A DNA stretch of 64,000 nt, taken from assembly GCA_029851415.1 (NCBI GenBank), contig CM056743.1, positions 10,408,727-10,472,726 of the forward strand, written 5' to 3'. Both the position numbers and the translations under genes were made by a program. This stretch comes from Eretmocerus hayati. Lineage: Eukaryota > Arthropoda > Insecta > Hymenoptera > Aphelinidae. Below are positions 35,255-46,200 of this stretch, one piece after another (the stretch's first letter is position 1; each line of letters begins with the position of its first letter). The notes beneath the pieces were generated by a model that saw only the letters and a list, made by a program, of their open reading frames with translations, was not told the DNA's origin and searched no databases.

Positions 35255-36565
35255 ACCTATACGAACGAGAACAGGCTGTGGACGGAAATGGGAAATGCCA
35301 CCATAGTCGACACGGGCGGAAAGACTTGGCCATTGACACGGTTAGAAACGAAAACGGGCGAGAATTGGCTGAGCCTCGTATTTTCAATACACGGATGGGG
35401 GAGGTTAATGGCGTCATAACGGACACGGGCAAAAACAGCCACGGCCGAAACGTCAACTTCGTATTTTCCCCACCCGGGCAAAAACGGGTGATGGCATCCT
35501 ACCGGACACGGTTAAGAACGGGCGAGAAGACTTAGGCGTTGACAGGAGCAGGAACCGATACGGGCGGAAGCGGATGGTGCTTCGTATTTCCCCCTATACG
35601 GACAGAAACAGTCTATGCTAATATACCGGAAACGGACAAGAACAGGCGAGAAGACATGTGCATTGCCACGGGCGAGAACGGGTGTGAAGACTTGCGCACT
35701 GACACGGGTACAAACGGACCAAGCTTCGTATTCTTCCCACACGGACAGAAACGGGTGATTGCATCATACCCGATACGGGCAAAATGGACTGAGCTTGGTA
35801 TATTTCCCTCACGGGCAAAAACGGGCGTGGAGATTTTCGCATTGACACGGGTGGAAACGGGCACGGGCAAACACGAACAGTGCTTCTCATATTTTCCACA
35901 CGGGCAGAAACGGGTAATGCTGTCTTACCGGACACGGGCAAAAATGGGCGAGGAAACTTGTGCATTGACACGGGTAGGAACGGACACGGGCAAAAACGGA
36001 CTGAACTTGGTATATTTCCTACACGGGCAAAAACGGGCGTGGAGATTTTCGCATTGACACGGGTGGAAACGGACACGGGCAAAAACGGATAGTGCTTCTT
36101 ATTTTTCCCACACGGGCAGAAACGGGCGTGAAGACTTGTGCTTTGACACGGGTAGAAACGGACACGGGCAAAAACGGACTGAGCTTGGTATATTTCTCAC
36201 ACGGGCAAAAACGGGCGTGAAGACTTGTGCTTTGACACGGGTAGAAACGGACACGGGCAAGAACGGACTGAGCTTGGTATGTGTGGTACACGGACAGAAA
36301 CGGGCAACGCTATTACACCGGACACGGGCAAGAACGGGTGCGAAGACTCGTGTCTTGACACGGGTGGAAACGGACACGGGCGGAAACGGACTACACTTTG
36401 TAACGTGCCCACACGGACAGAAACGGGTGTGATGTCAAGTAGGAGCTTGCAAGCACACGGACGCACACGGGTCGTCTGGGGGCTGCATTCATAATTACGA
36501 AACGGGAGCCACACGGCATCAGCCCGTTCTACACGGCATCGGAGATTTTAGACACGGATTCTACA
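35255..36565. repeat. Right subterminal array of CACGGG units
   Basis: The inverted counterpart of the left array, with ACACGGGCAAAAACGG and ACACGGGTAGAAACGG blocks and GAGCTTGGTATATTTCTCAC linkers. It ends in the inverted terminus shared with 13945. Units toward the inner edge (35255-35600) are the most degraded. Confidence 0.9.
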
Positions 36566-36591
36566 CGGGACGACTGCGGATACCCACTTCC

Positions 36592-36599
36592 CAAAAAAT
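36592..36599. repeat. 8-bp target-site duplication, right copy
   Basis: CAAAAAAT, identical to 13937-13944. Confidence 0.7.
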
Positions 36600-36799
36600 T
36601 AACCCAGTACGAGCACTTGGCGTCGAATGGCAGGTAAATGCTGCATATTCTCATTGACTCAAGCCGTTAACTTGATGATTCAGTTGTTATGAAGCACAAT
36701 TTTTCCACGGTACAAATTTTACGCCGAGAAAAAGAAAAAAAAGCTGTTTTTTTTTGCTATGGTGGGGTAACTTTGCCACACTTTCCTACTGCAGCTTAA

Positions 36800-37181
36800 G
36801 GCGATGCGGTCACCGTGCACCATGACCATGGACCTTGAAAATACACCTTACATAAAAAGTTTGATGATTCAAAGTCTGAGACGAGTTGTCGAATACTTGT
36901 TATTGTCCAACTTGTATTCCTCAATCCGTCGCTTAGCCCAAATCATAAGAGAATCGGAGAAAAGTGGGAATAACTCGGCCACGGGAACCTTCTAACCTAT
37001 GATATACGCACATTTTCATTCCCAACTTTTTCCGATTCTATTGCAATTTAGGCTCAACGAAGAGCGAACAAATCTAAGTTAGATGATAACAAATATTTGT
37101 ACGCTCGTCGTTTAGCCCAAATCGCAAAAAAATCAGAGAAAGTTGGGAATGATTTCGAGCTTGCATGGTGACCGCATCGCC
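36800..37181. mobile_element. 382-bp TTAA-flanked MITE
   Basis: It begins GGCGATGCGGTCACCGTGCA and ends with the complement (one mismatch). The tetranucleotide TTAA stands immediately outside both ends (36796-36799, 37182-37185). A TTAA target duplication is the habit of piggyBac and of a few other superfamilies. The terminus lacks the usual piggyBac CCY start, so assignment stays open. It holds no gene. It carries two mirrored segments (ATTCCTCAATCCGTCGCTTAG and similar near 36930 and 37105). Confidence 0.8.
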
Positions 37182-37205
37182 TTAAGGCGATGCGGTCACC
37201 GTGCA
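37182..37205. mobile_element. Second TTAA terminus, back to back
   Basis: Directly after the MITE the sequence TTAAGGCGATGCGGTCACCG occurs again, pointing right, so two termini share one TTAA head to head. No matching far end was found to the right. Confidence 0.7.
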
Positions 37206-37294
37206 GCGCCGAATCTAGGTTTACTTGGCCGATTCGGGCCGGGTCACTTTGTTCACAAAATGTGCGAATTAGAGATAGAATGAGGCAAAACGAA

Positions 37295-37339
37295 GAGTTA
37301 TCCAGGCTAATCCTGGGGATTGTGAATCCTGGATAACTC
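37295..37339. repeat. Short hairpin
   Basis: GAGTTATCCAGG (37295-37306) pairs with CCTGGATAACTC (37328-37339) across a 21-base loop. Not followed by a T-run, so it is not a terminator. Confidence 0.7.
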
Positions 37340-37349
37340 GTTTCGAGCC

Positions 37350-38059
37350 TGTGCATGCGATAATTTTAGAGTATTCTGTGAACAAAATCTCCAAGTCGCG
37401 AGCCGGTGGTGGTGCCGGGTGCGGATATCGCTCCCGTACGCCGATACAAGCAAGCTATCAAAAATTCTGAAGTGACAGAATTATTGCCACATCGATTACC
37501 TTGCTTACGGATCAGTCCGAAAGTATCGGCGAGGGTACTGTAATTAGTACAAGAGCAATTATTGTGCATAAATTGAGCTCCGTCATGCACGATGGCGGCG
37601 GCCATTTTCGTGAGCGTAAGATTTATGCAGCGTCTCCACCGACCACCAGCTCTGGAGCAGACGAGCACTTATCAGAATGCACCTTCGTACTCATCACGAG
37701 TTCACATACATGCACTATATTCCCATAAAAGAACATGCATTACATGATAAGAGATGAAATATTTTCTCAAAGAAAAAAATCAAAAGAATATTTCAAGCAT
37801 GCAGCAACATCCTGGCCTAATCGGGCGGTTCTATATAAAAGCTGAACGAACGGAAATCCATGCAAAAAGACAGGTAGCAGCAATTCGAAGCAACAAACCA
37901 TATTTTATAGGAGCTTGAATGTCTCAGCAATGAACCGCACTTGATAGATAACCATATCGCACTGCTTAGAAAGCCACCAGAGGATGACTCCTCAAAAAAT
38001 CGCCGTCTTGCTCAAAATCGCGAGCGTACAGCAACATAACCGCACCAACGAAAACAGAC
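37350..38059. promoter_or_regulatory. Possible orphan promoter region
   Basis: GATGGCGGCGGCCATTTTCG at 37590-37609 contains two overlapping, opposed GCCAT-type (YY1-like) motifs, and TATATAAAAG at 37832-37841 is a good TATA box. No convincing downstream coding exon follows, so this may be chance, a non-coding promoter or an enhancer. Confidence 0.25.
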
Positions 38060-38880
38060 AATTTTACCTCTGTCTTCGAGCTCTCCATCGGCTGAAGCAG
38101 CTCTGCGAGGGTGCCGGCGTTGCATGATGACACTGACACCTGTTATTCACTCCCCGACGCGGTTTTCGATAGCCAAATTTATCATAGGCTGAGTTACGTC
38201 GCATCGATGCAACCCTCGACCGGCCCTCGCGATCAACTGCCGGCCTTGACACTCAGTGTCAGCTGTCGCGCCGCGCGTGTAATCAAGCAGTCGACGCGAG
38301 CAGATGCGAGAACGTCGACATGATTCGACGGGTGTCGCATTCGTTGATAAGTGACCTTGCACCAAACGACCTCTCCTGCTTGACTCGTCAGCCCGGGTTA
38401 CGGTCACTGTCGTCCTTGTATGGGGTGTTGTTACCTGGCCATTTTCCTTCCCCTGTCCTCAAAATCGCCTCATCCATAAGCATCGTGTTCAGCCATCGCA
38501 CCCCTGAAAAGCGCGAGTCGCGAGAGACATCACACGCTGCAGACGACGACGTAGGCTCGCTCGCGTTCAGTCTGCTGATGTTATGACTAAAAATCGACGG
38601 AGCATAAGCTTCAACGACGTACTCCTTCTCGTTGACCGGGCGGCTACTGGTTCGGATGGGTGCTCGATATATGACGTCGAAGAGCCGCGGGTGATGTGCC
38701 GTATGTGTCCAGGACGAACTTTACTGTTCACGTCGCGTCGACGGAGGCTGAACGAGCAACAGGACGAGGTCGTGCTGGATTGACGTGGAACGCCCAGGTG
38801 CCCGAAGACGACGTTGCTAATGCAGCGCGACAGTGCCACTGTTGACCAGGGCAAGCCAGCTATTGAATGGCTCTTTCTTG
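38060..38880. other. CpG-richer patch, no gene assigned
   Basis: The density of CG dinucleotides is clearly higher than in the surroundings. Many overlapping frames of 60-95 codons are open on both strands (e.g. 38320-38586 + and 38567-38854 -), as expected from composition. No domain is visible. Confidence 0.4.
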
Positions 38881-39148
38881 TTTGCTATGCATTAGAGTAT
38901 GTTCCCAACCCCCTCTTGCTGCTCACATTATGGAGCTCAATGCTGCAGCTGGATTATTTTTCTACTGTTTTAATACATGGCAGACCCTGATTTTTTAATC
39001 AAATTTTACAAACACGACTGTCCAGAATAGTATTTCATGAGGCATTTCACAATGAATCAACCAGTATCATGATTCTATATTCTCTCACCTCGTCCTTGTC
39101 AGATTTATTATGTATCAGTTTGGTAAGCAAACATTTGATGCAAGTGAA

Positions 39149-39208
39149 TTATTCAATCAAATTCTTTTCTTCGCAGGTGATATACCTGCGAAGAATTTGA
39201 TTGAATAA
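39149..39208. repeat. 60-bp hairpin
   Basis: TTATTCAATCAAATTCTT followed by TTCTTCGCAGGT, then ACCTGCGAAGAATTTGATTGAATAA. One arm carries an extra TTTTC, otherwise pairing is complete. The loop is about 4 bases. Confidence 0.85.
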
Positions 39209-39209
39209 T

Positions 39210-39935
39210 GTGCTAAGATTTAGAGCTTTCAGTCAAGAGTGGGTCGATAAGCTAGGATCAATGGGTGGAATATATGCAAGTGATGTAGCTTGTTATAATA
39301 ATCCGCTTTTACTCTCTCAACAACACTTTAGCAGTCTTTGTAACCCCCCAGTTCTAAACTTGAAGTTTTGTATGTTGGCTCATTGTACACTGCAGGTGAA
39401 TGTAAGTTTGTGAAGCAAAGGTGTATCATTTGTTGAACGACTTATACAGCAAGTAAGTGATGTTAATCTTGATTCTGAGCTGATAGTGCTCTTAGGTAAT
39501 ATCCGTGCAATAATTTGGAATCTTAACAAATGTAAGTATGTGCCAGTGAGGGTAAATCAACTTTCGTTCCATGAAATCCTACAATCTTCATTCATAGTAT
39601 AAGGTGACCTGGTATGTAAGATGACTTCAATAAATCTAGCATTCATAGTCATCATATGAAAGAAATAATTACATGCATATCATAACCAATGCGCTTGAAG
39701 AAGAAGTTTTCGTCTCAGAGAATTGTCTTTCAAATCAGAATTGTAAAAGTATAGATATTGTTGAATCTCTTGACTTACATCTATTCATGCAATATATGTG
39801 TGAGCACATAAATTACAAGAATGGATGAAAGTCGAGAGATACATGTTCAAACAGAGAATTACCAAAGTTCAACATCGTCAAAGTCACTCCAGTGATGAGA
39901 TAAACGCTCCTGATTTCCTAACAGCTCTCTAAACC
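39210..39935. other. No gene seen
   Basis: AT-rich with scattered short frames and no domain or repeat partner. Confidence 0.45.
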
Positions 39936-39936
39936 T

Positions 39937-40013
39937 GTTGGAGTCAATTTTGACTCCAAGTGAGTCAAATTTGACTCACTTGGAGTGAAATTCAAGTGAA
40001 GCTCACTCCAACG
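39937..40013. repeat. GGAGTCAA / TTGACTCC compound hairpin
   Basis: Three adjacent palindromic blocks (TTGGAGTCAATTTTGACTCCAA, GTGAGTCAAATTTGACTCAC, then CACTTGGAGTGAA...TCACTCCAAC) form overlapping hairpins. Confidence 0.8.
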
Positions 40014-40440
40014 AGTTAAGCATGAGTCTTTTCCACCCCTCTACTCGACGTCTTATTCTCACAATATTTTCATCAAAAAACTTTCTACGCTAAAATTCTC
40101 AATTACAAAAGTTATTTATTCAAACAATGACAGAACTGATAGGTACATCCTTTGACATATTATTCAACAAAAAAATTTTCATTACCACTAGATGCACATT
40201 GATGTACACAGTTGAGTGCTTTGCAAAAAAAAAATATTTCTTCTAGTCTCCCCAAATCCCATTGAACTTACCGATAAAAATTTTTAAATGCAAGTTTGTG
40301 ATCATTCACTATCATACTAGTCTCATCTCGAACAATACCCATCATCTTACAGTGTCTATGGTCTCATTCGAAGGAACTCACATGAAAATGATTTTATATC
40401 GCAGAATGTAAGAAAAATTATCTGATACCCCAATCATCTG

Positions 40441-40502
40441 CTGTTGGGTAAGTCGCTGGTGCTGCTGGATAAACCGCTGCTGCTGCTGCTGCTGCTGGCT
40501 GA
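40441..40502. repeat. CTG trinucleotide run
   Basis: About nine CTG/GCTG units with interruptions. It creates a leucine run in one frame and no supported gene. Confidence 0.85.
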
Positions 40503-40669
40503 GGGCAGCTACATCCTCGATTGTAGATTCAACCAATGGAATTGGGAAGGTGTTTTATGTGACGATGTGCAGCAACGTTGTGGCTATCAAAGAGGAAGTA
40601 TTCCCAGAGCCGTGGGTGTACTTGCGGACTCAAGAAAGCTCCCTAGACTATATTATTGTGATCAGCTGT

Positions 40670-40860
40670 TCGCAGATGATTAGTTTGCGCCGAGATTCGC
40701 GCACTAGTCGCCGATTTTCATTTGCTCCCAAAAGTCACAAAACATAATCGGTCCAAATATAGCTATAGTATGACACTGAGACGAACTGGTCCATTTCATT
40801 CTTATTAGCATCATTATTTAGTCCTTCGTCTGCGGCTCGGACCTTGTAATGTTATTCAAG
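40670..40860. mobile_element. Degraded third copy of the ~200-bp MITE-like repeat
   Basis: Weak but ordered matches to 31243-31455: TTTTCATTTGCTCCCAAAAG, ACAAAACATA, ATAGTATGACACT and the TTTAGTCCTTCGTCTGCGGCTC segment. Confidence 0.45.
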
Positions 40861-41329
40861 GCGAAAAATCCATACTTTCCGCGTCTATGTCATGCTTGCT
40901 TATTTTTTCGTTTCCTCTCTGCGTTTGCCGGGCTTGAGACCGACACAATCGTTTCATGCCTCGATCACTAGAACACAATTCCGGGTTGGAAATAGTACAA
41001 GGATCGGATAATGATTTTCTTGTGTATTTTTTGCCGTAAACCGTATAAAAAAACTTGATCACATGGGTCAAGTATCTACTCACGTGGCCAAAGAATGTGG
41101 TTATTTGACCACTTGGAATTTATGTACTTAAAAATTTGGTCCCGTCAAGTGGTCAGGATCAGCCCTCATTTTGGCTGCGGATGAAGATGACCACTTGGAG
41201 CCCGGGAAATTCCACTGCTGATCTAGGCACGTGCGATTGCATCTATCTGGTCTGAGTGAGTAAAAATTAATTTGAGTAGAATTTGATGTAGCCATTTGAC
41301 CACATGGCTCAAGTGATAAATATCCACCT

Positions 41330-42390
41330 TCGATAGGTAGTCAAAAATTTATTGGGGCATTTTGAGCATTCCAAAACGACTGCATCCAGCCACGTAGACA
41401 ATATGTGGTCAAGAATTAATGTGTGGTCAGGATTTGATGTGGTCATTCGACTACATTCCCCAAAAATACCAACCTTCGATAGGTGGTCAAAAAATTATTG
41501 GGGCGATTCGAGCATTCAGAAAGGATTGCATCTAGCCACGTAGACTATACGTGGTCAAAAATTGATGTGTGGTCAGAATTTGGTGTGGTCATTTAACTAC
41601 ATTCCTCAAGTGATGAATATCCACCTTCGATAGGTAGTCAAAAATTTATTGGGGCATTTTGAGCATTCCAAAAGGACTGCATCCAGCCACGTAGACAATA
41701 TGTGGTGAAATATTGATGTGTGGTCAGGATTTGATGTGGTCATTCGACTACATTCCTCAAGTGATAAATACCAACCTTCGATTGGTGGTCAAAAAATTAT
41801 TTGGGGCGATTCGAGCATTCAGAAAGGATTGCATCTAGCCACGTAGACTATACGTGGTCAAAAATTGATGTGTGGTCAGAAATTGGTGTGGTCATTCAAC
41901 TACATTCCTCAAGTGATAAATATCCACCTTTGATAAGTGGTCAAAAAATTATTTGGGGCGATTCGAGCATTCAGAAAGGATTGCATCTAGCCACGTAGAC
42001 TATACGTGGTCAAAAATTGATGTGTGGTCAGAATTTGGTGTGGTCATTTAACTACATTCCTCAAGTGATAAATATCCACCTTTGATAGGTGGTCAAAAAT
42101 TTATTGGGGCATTTTGAGCATTCCAAAAGGACTGCATCCAGCCACGTAGACAATGTGTGGTCAAAAATTGATGTATGGTCAGGATTTGCTGTGGTCATTC
42201 GACTACATTCCTCAAGTGATAAGTACTAACCTTCGATAGATGGTCAAAAAATTATTGGGGCGATTCGAGCATTCAGAAATGATTGCATCTAGCCACGTAG
42301 AGCACATGTGGTCAAAAATTGATGTGTGGGTAAACTTTGATGTGGTCATTGTATCACATGCATCATTTGGTAAAATTTTGTGGGGACTAT
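41330..42390. repeat. ~152-bp satellite, seven copies
   Basis: Units start with ACCTTCGATAGGTGGTCAAA at about 41332, 41473, 41625, 41776, 41928, 42080 and 42231. Each contains ATTGGGGCATTTTGAGCATTC, GCATC(T/C)AGCCACGTAGAC, GGTCAAAAATTGATGTGTGG and ACTACATTCCTCAAGTGATA. Two subtypes alternate (ATTTTGAGCATTCCAAAA versus GATTCGAGCATTCAGAAA), which suggests a two-unit higher-order repeat. Degenerate TGGTC/ACTTGG sequence extends back to about 41060. Confidence 0.9.
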
Positions 42391-42449
42391 CTGACAATAT
42401 TGACAGACGAGACTGCATATACCATAATAACGATACATTTATTATAAAT

Positions 42450-43065
42450 CAATAGCTTACAAAATTTCTAATACGTTTCGGAGCTCTTGTCACTCATGGG
42501 AAAATTCATATCAAGTTTGGTATATGCATTTCTTCCAAAATCTCCAAGATATTCACAAGTTTTTTCAAAAATGTAAGATCAAATATCTTTGTTCAAGCAA
42601 AGACCACGGAAAATTTGATATACATTCATCCAACATTTACAATGCATTCACAAGTCCTTAGATCAAATGATTCAAATAATTAGGTGTACGATTGTCATCT
42701 ACAAAAAAATCCATGACAAATTTGGTATCCATTTCTAGAGAACTTATCACAATATTTACAAGCCCGTGAAATGAAAAGTTCAATGAAACATTGTCGTTCA
42801 TATACAAATTCGGACAATAGTTGTATGCAATTTTATCGAAAATTCAGTGGGGATTCACGGGCTCTCTGGGGAAAAAATTGAATGAAAAATCACAAACATA
42901 CAAAACTATTTGCAAAATCCAATTGACATACCGACTAATATTCACAAGATTTTTACAAATTCTTCAATTAAAAATTTCCAAGAAAGAGAACTATATAAAA
43001 ATTCATACAAGATTCGTGCAGAAATCAACGACTCGCTTGGTTTTCGAAATCATGTCACACAATGA
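42450..43065 (-). other. Downstream region of the BEN gene, possible 3' UTR
   Basis: A degenerate ~120-bp motif (ATTTGGTATCCATTTCT..., ATATTCACAAG) recurs three times at 42510-42790. On the minus strand an AATAAA lies near 42440, about 630 bp past the BEN stop, and could serve as a polyadenylation signal. Confidence 0.35.
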
Positions 43066-43289
43066 TCAGCTATCGCTGGACATTTCTTCATTGTCGTCTT
43101 CATCTGTCATATTCTTCTCGTAGTCTTCGTGAGCATCGTCGACATTCGGTAAAGGATCTTGGGCAGGCGCGTTGCCTCCTTTACTTCTCAACTTGCGCAT
43201 TGTGTACTTCGCCGACGACATGAACCTGGTGTACCATTTTGGATCCCTCCGCTCGGACTTTTTCTTTGTGAAGATTTTGTGGCAGGTAT
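43066..43289 (-). CDS. BEN gene exon 11: second half of the BEN domain and C-terminus
   Basis: Read in the phase set by exon 10, the exon starts NTCHKIFTKKKSERRDPKWY and continues TRFMSSAKYTMRKLRSK, the final helix pattern of a BEN domain, then an acidic tail (DDAHEDYEKNMTDEDDNEE). Stop TGA at 43066-43068. Two other frames across this region are open for part of the exon but break early, so the splice phase decides the reading. Confidence 0.85.
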
Positions 43290-46200
43290 CTGTAATGAGA
43301 ATAACGCTGCCGTTAGCTTATATATAATCTGCGTGATACGAAAACAAGCGTCCAGCACTATTACCATATCATTATCATCACGTTTCACAAAATTTGATGG
43401 AATATTAAAAAATAGAATAATACCAGAAGCATATTATTACTGTTATGATCATCATTATCAATACTCTCCCACAGCTTTGAGGATGAATATATTTTATTCG
43501 TCCTTGGAAAATGATTAATTTCGGACTGATTCAAAGAAACTTTGCGATTTTTCGGTCCCAGTACAGCAAAAAAGAAAAGACTCATGATCATTTTTACTCA
43601 CTTAGTAAAGCATTTAGTATCTGCTGGTCCAGCGGGGGTCCTCGAGGCTTTTGTCTCTCTGGCACAGAATCGGGATCACGTGTTCGTGGACCCACAATAC
43701 AGCTATTTCTCAATACCTCCTCCGAGAACAAGAGGGGTAGCGCGCCACTTGCGACGGCCCTGACGTCTCGTTCTTTATCTTTGCAAATTCTCATCACCTC
43801 TGGCTCTAGTTCGAATGCAGTCGGCAGAGGGAACTTTTTCCTTGGCTGAAAAATAAACATAATATGAAGATTGTCATATTGAAGACAAAAAAGAGATATA
43901 TGTGTGCATTTAACCAAATTTATACAGGGATCGAATGACTTCACAATAAGCATAGATACTCACCTTAGTGGCTCGCGGGAGTTGTGTTTTCTCGAGGTTT
44001 CGCTTTTTCCCTCCGTTCTCGTTCGTCGGCGAGCTTGCACTTGCACTCAACGAGCTCACGTCGGATATTTCTCGCTGGCTTTCACACACGTCCTCGGTGT
44101 CCAATTTTTCTCCCGGCGCATCGAAACCTAAGAGAAATAATAAAGTAAGGGCGTGCTCATTACTTGGCTTTGCAAGGCGTTACAATTCTAATTTTTAATT
44201 ACGAAAAATAACAGTCTATACATACTTCCAATTACCGTTCTCTTGCAACGCTCGAATCCTTTTTTGATCTGAACATACTTCAACTTCCATTGTGCAGCCT
44301 CTTCACTTTTCTTCTGTAAATCATTCTTCATTTCTTTCGCTTCTTCGAGCTTCTTCGCGAATTCTATTCGTAGCTCATTGGCGCCCATTGTCAAATAACT
44401 TTCGGTCGAAGCCAACTCGTTATCTTTGTTTACAACCTGAAAAGAAGTTCATCATGTAACTAAAGTTCTGTAATTCGACTTGCAGATAAAATCTCAAGAT
44501 GAAATTGCGCACATATCATCTCTAAATGTATATGAATCTATCTGAGAATATAGGAAAAAACTCTAAATTTTTTTCGATGTGTACTGAACGTTCAATCCGC
44601 GATACATCGAAATCTTTTAGTTGACTCGAAGATGATTTTCGAAAGAAAATTCTGTAACCAGAGTTTAGATGAAATTCGGAGATGAAATTCTGCCCACATC
44701 ATTTCGAGATGTGTATGAAGCTATTTGAATATATACAAGAGACAATCCAAATTTTTTTGCTGTATATTGGACGTTCAATGCGCGATATTCGAAATTTTTT
44801 AGCTCGGCTCTCAGCCGTTTCCGGGAAAAAAAGTTCTTAAAACCGACTTACAGATGAAATCTCAAAATGAAATTGCGCACACATCATCTCTGAATGAATA
44901 TGAAGCTATCCAAATATGTAGGAAAATGCTCAAAATTTATTTTCGATGTGGAGTGAACAATTAATGCGCGATATTCGAAATCTTTCAAATGACTCGAAGA
45001 TGATTTCCGAGAAGAAAGTTCTGTAACTCGAGATCCAGATCAAATCCGAAGATGAAATTGCGCACACATCATCTCGAAATGTTCATGAAGCTATCCAAGT
45101 TTATAGAAAAAAAAAATTTTTACGCTGTGTATCGAACGTTCAATGTGTGATATTTGAAATTTTCTAGCTCGACCCTGAGCCGTTTACCGAAAAAAAAATG
45201 CCAGAAATCGACTCACAGATAACGTGTGAAAATGAAATCCCGCACACATCATTCTAACATGTGCATGAGGCTATCAGAATATAGAGAAAAAATATCAAAA
45301 TTTTCTTCGCTGTGTATTGAAGGTTCAATGCGCGTAATTGGAATTTTTCAGCTCGACTCTGAGCCGTTTCCCGAAAAAAGAGTTCTAAAAATCGGCTTAC
45401 AGATAAAATTTCGGAAAGAAATTCTGCACCTATTATTTCAAGATGTATACGAAGCTTTATCAATACATATAGAGTGTCACCCCAATTTTCATTCGATGTG
45501 TATTGAACGTTCAATGTGTGAGTTCAATTTCATGTGTCAGTTAAATTTCCGAAAGCAAAGTTCTGAGACTCGAGTTGATAGATACAATCTTGATAGGAAA
45601 TTCTGCTTACATATAATCTCTGCATGCATACGAATATATCTGAATATGTAGAAAAAAGACTCAGACATTTTATCGGCGTTTATAGAATGCTCAGAGACAG
45701 CTAGAGAGTACTCTCAAACATGCAACATCCGAATCAGGAGCTCACAACGAATGAAATGCCAAGTGTTGATGGTTTTCACTTTTGTCGAAAAATAATACGG
45801 GTTTGTGCGCTCGCGCACAAGGACACACTCACCTCACTTGGGTCACTAATCTGACTATCAGTTGTGTCAATAACTTGCACAACTTGCACCAGTGGCGTCA
45901 GTGGCGTGGCTGGTGGTCGCGACGATCGTGCTCGTGGTGTCATTGTAGTTACACCCGTATCCTGTATTGGCACATCAACATCCATCGGCGTTTCACAGCT
46001 GTCGTCATCGCTAGAAGATGCAATAACCGCATCTTTGTCTGCTTCAAACTGCGGAGCGAAATCAGACATTACATCAACAAAGTTAAAAATCTCGCACATC
46101 ATCATTTTCATTACCCTAGAAAAGATTACAAGTACTACATGTCATGATTCATTTTGGAATCTTGTAATAGCAAAGTTGAGTGCCACTGTCAACAGGATTC

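Larger units (their letters stand above)
13945..36591. mobile_element. 22.6-kb terminal-inverted-repeat element, no transposase seen
   Basis: The left end reads GGAAGTGGGTATCCGCAGTC, and the right end is its exact complement, flanked by CAAAAAAT on both sides. The arms stay alignable for over 1.3 kb (left to ~15300, right from ~35200) and are filled with CCCGTGT-type subterminal repeats. An 8-bp duplication with long inverted arms and dense subterminal repeats would fit a Mutator-like, KDZ/Zisupton-like or other large DNA transposon. The terminus does not look like a hAT end, and the superfamily is left open. The interior holds nested inverted repeats, two tRNA-like segments, opposed minisatellites, a dead LINE and other insertions. 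No intact coding gene was recognised inside, so it would be non-autonomous or a scar of a formerly coding element. Confidence 0.65.

Noticed and set aside
35278..36514. Long open frames up to 172 codons at the right array
   Set aside because: Mirror image of the left array, repeat-encoded, with no domain.
38060..38880. Possible exon in the CpG-richer patch
   Set aside because: Many frames are open on both strands and none is distinguished by domain, splice phase or repeat conservation.
40444..40683. Frame with a leucine run, resembling a signal peptide
   Set aside because: The leucines come from a CTG trinucleotide run. There is no downstream domain or splice support.
45226..45651. A 141-codon plus-strand frame
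   Set aside because: It lies wholly within the ~185-bp tandem array and is antisense to the BEN gene.
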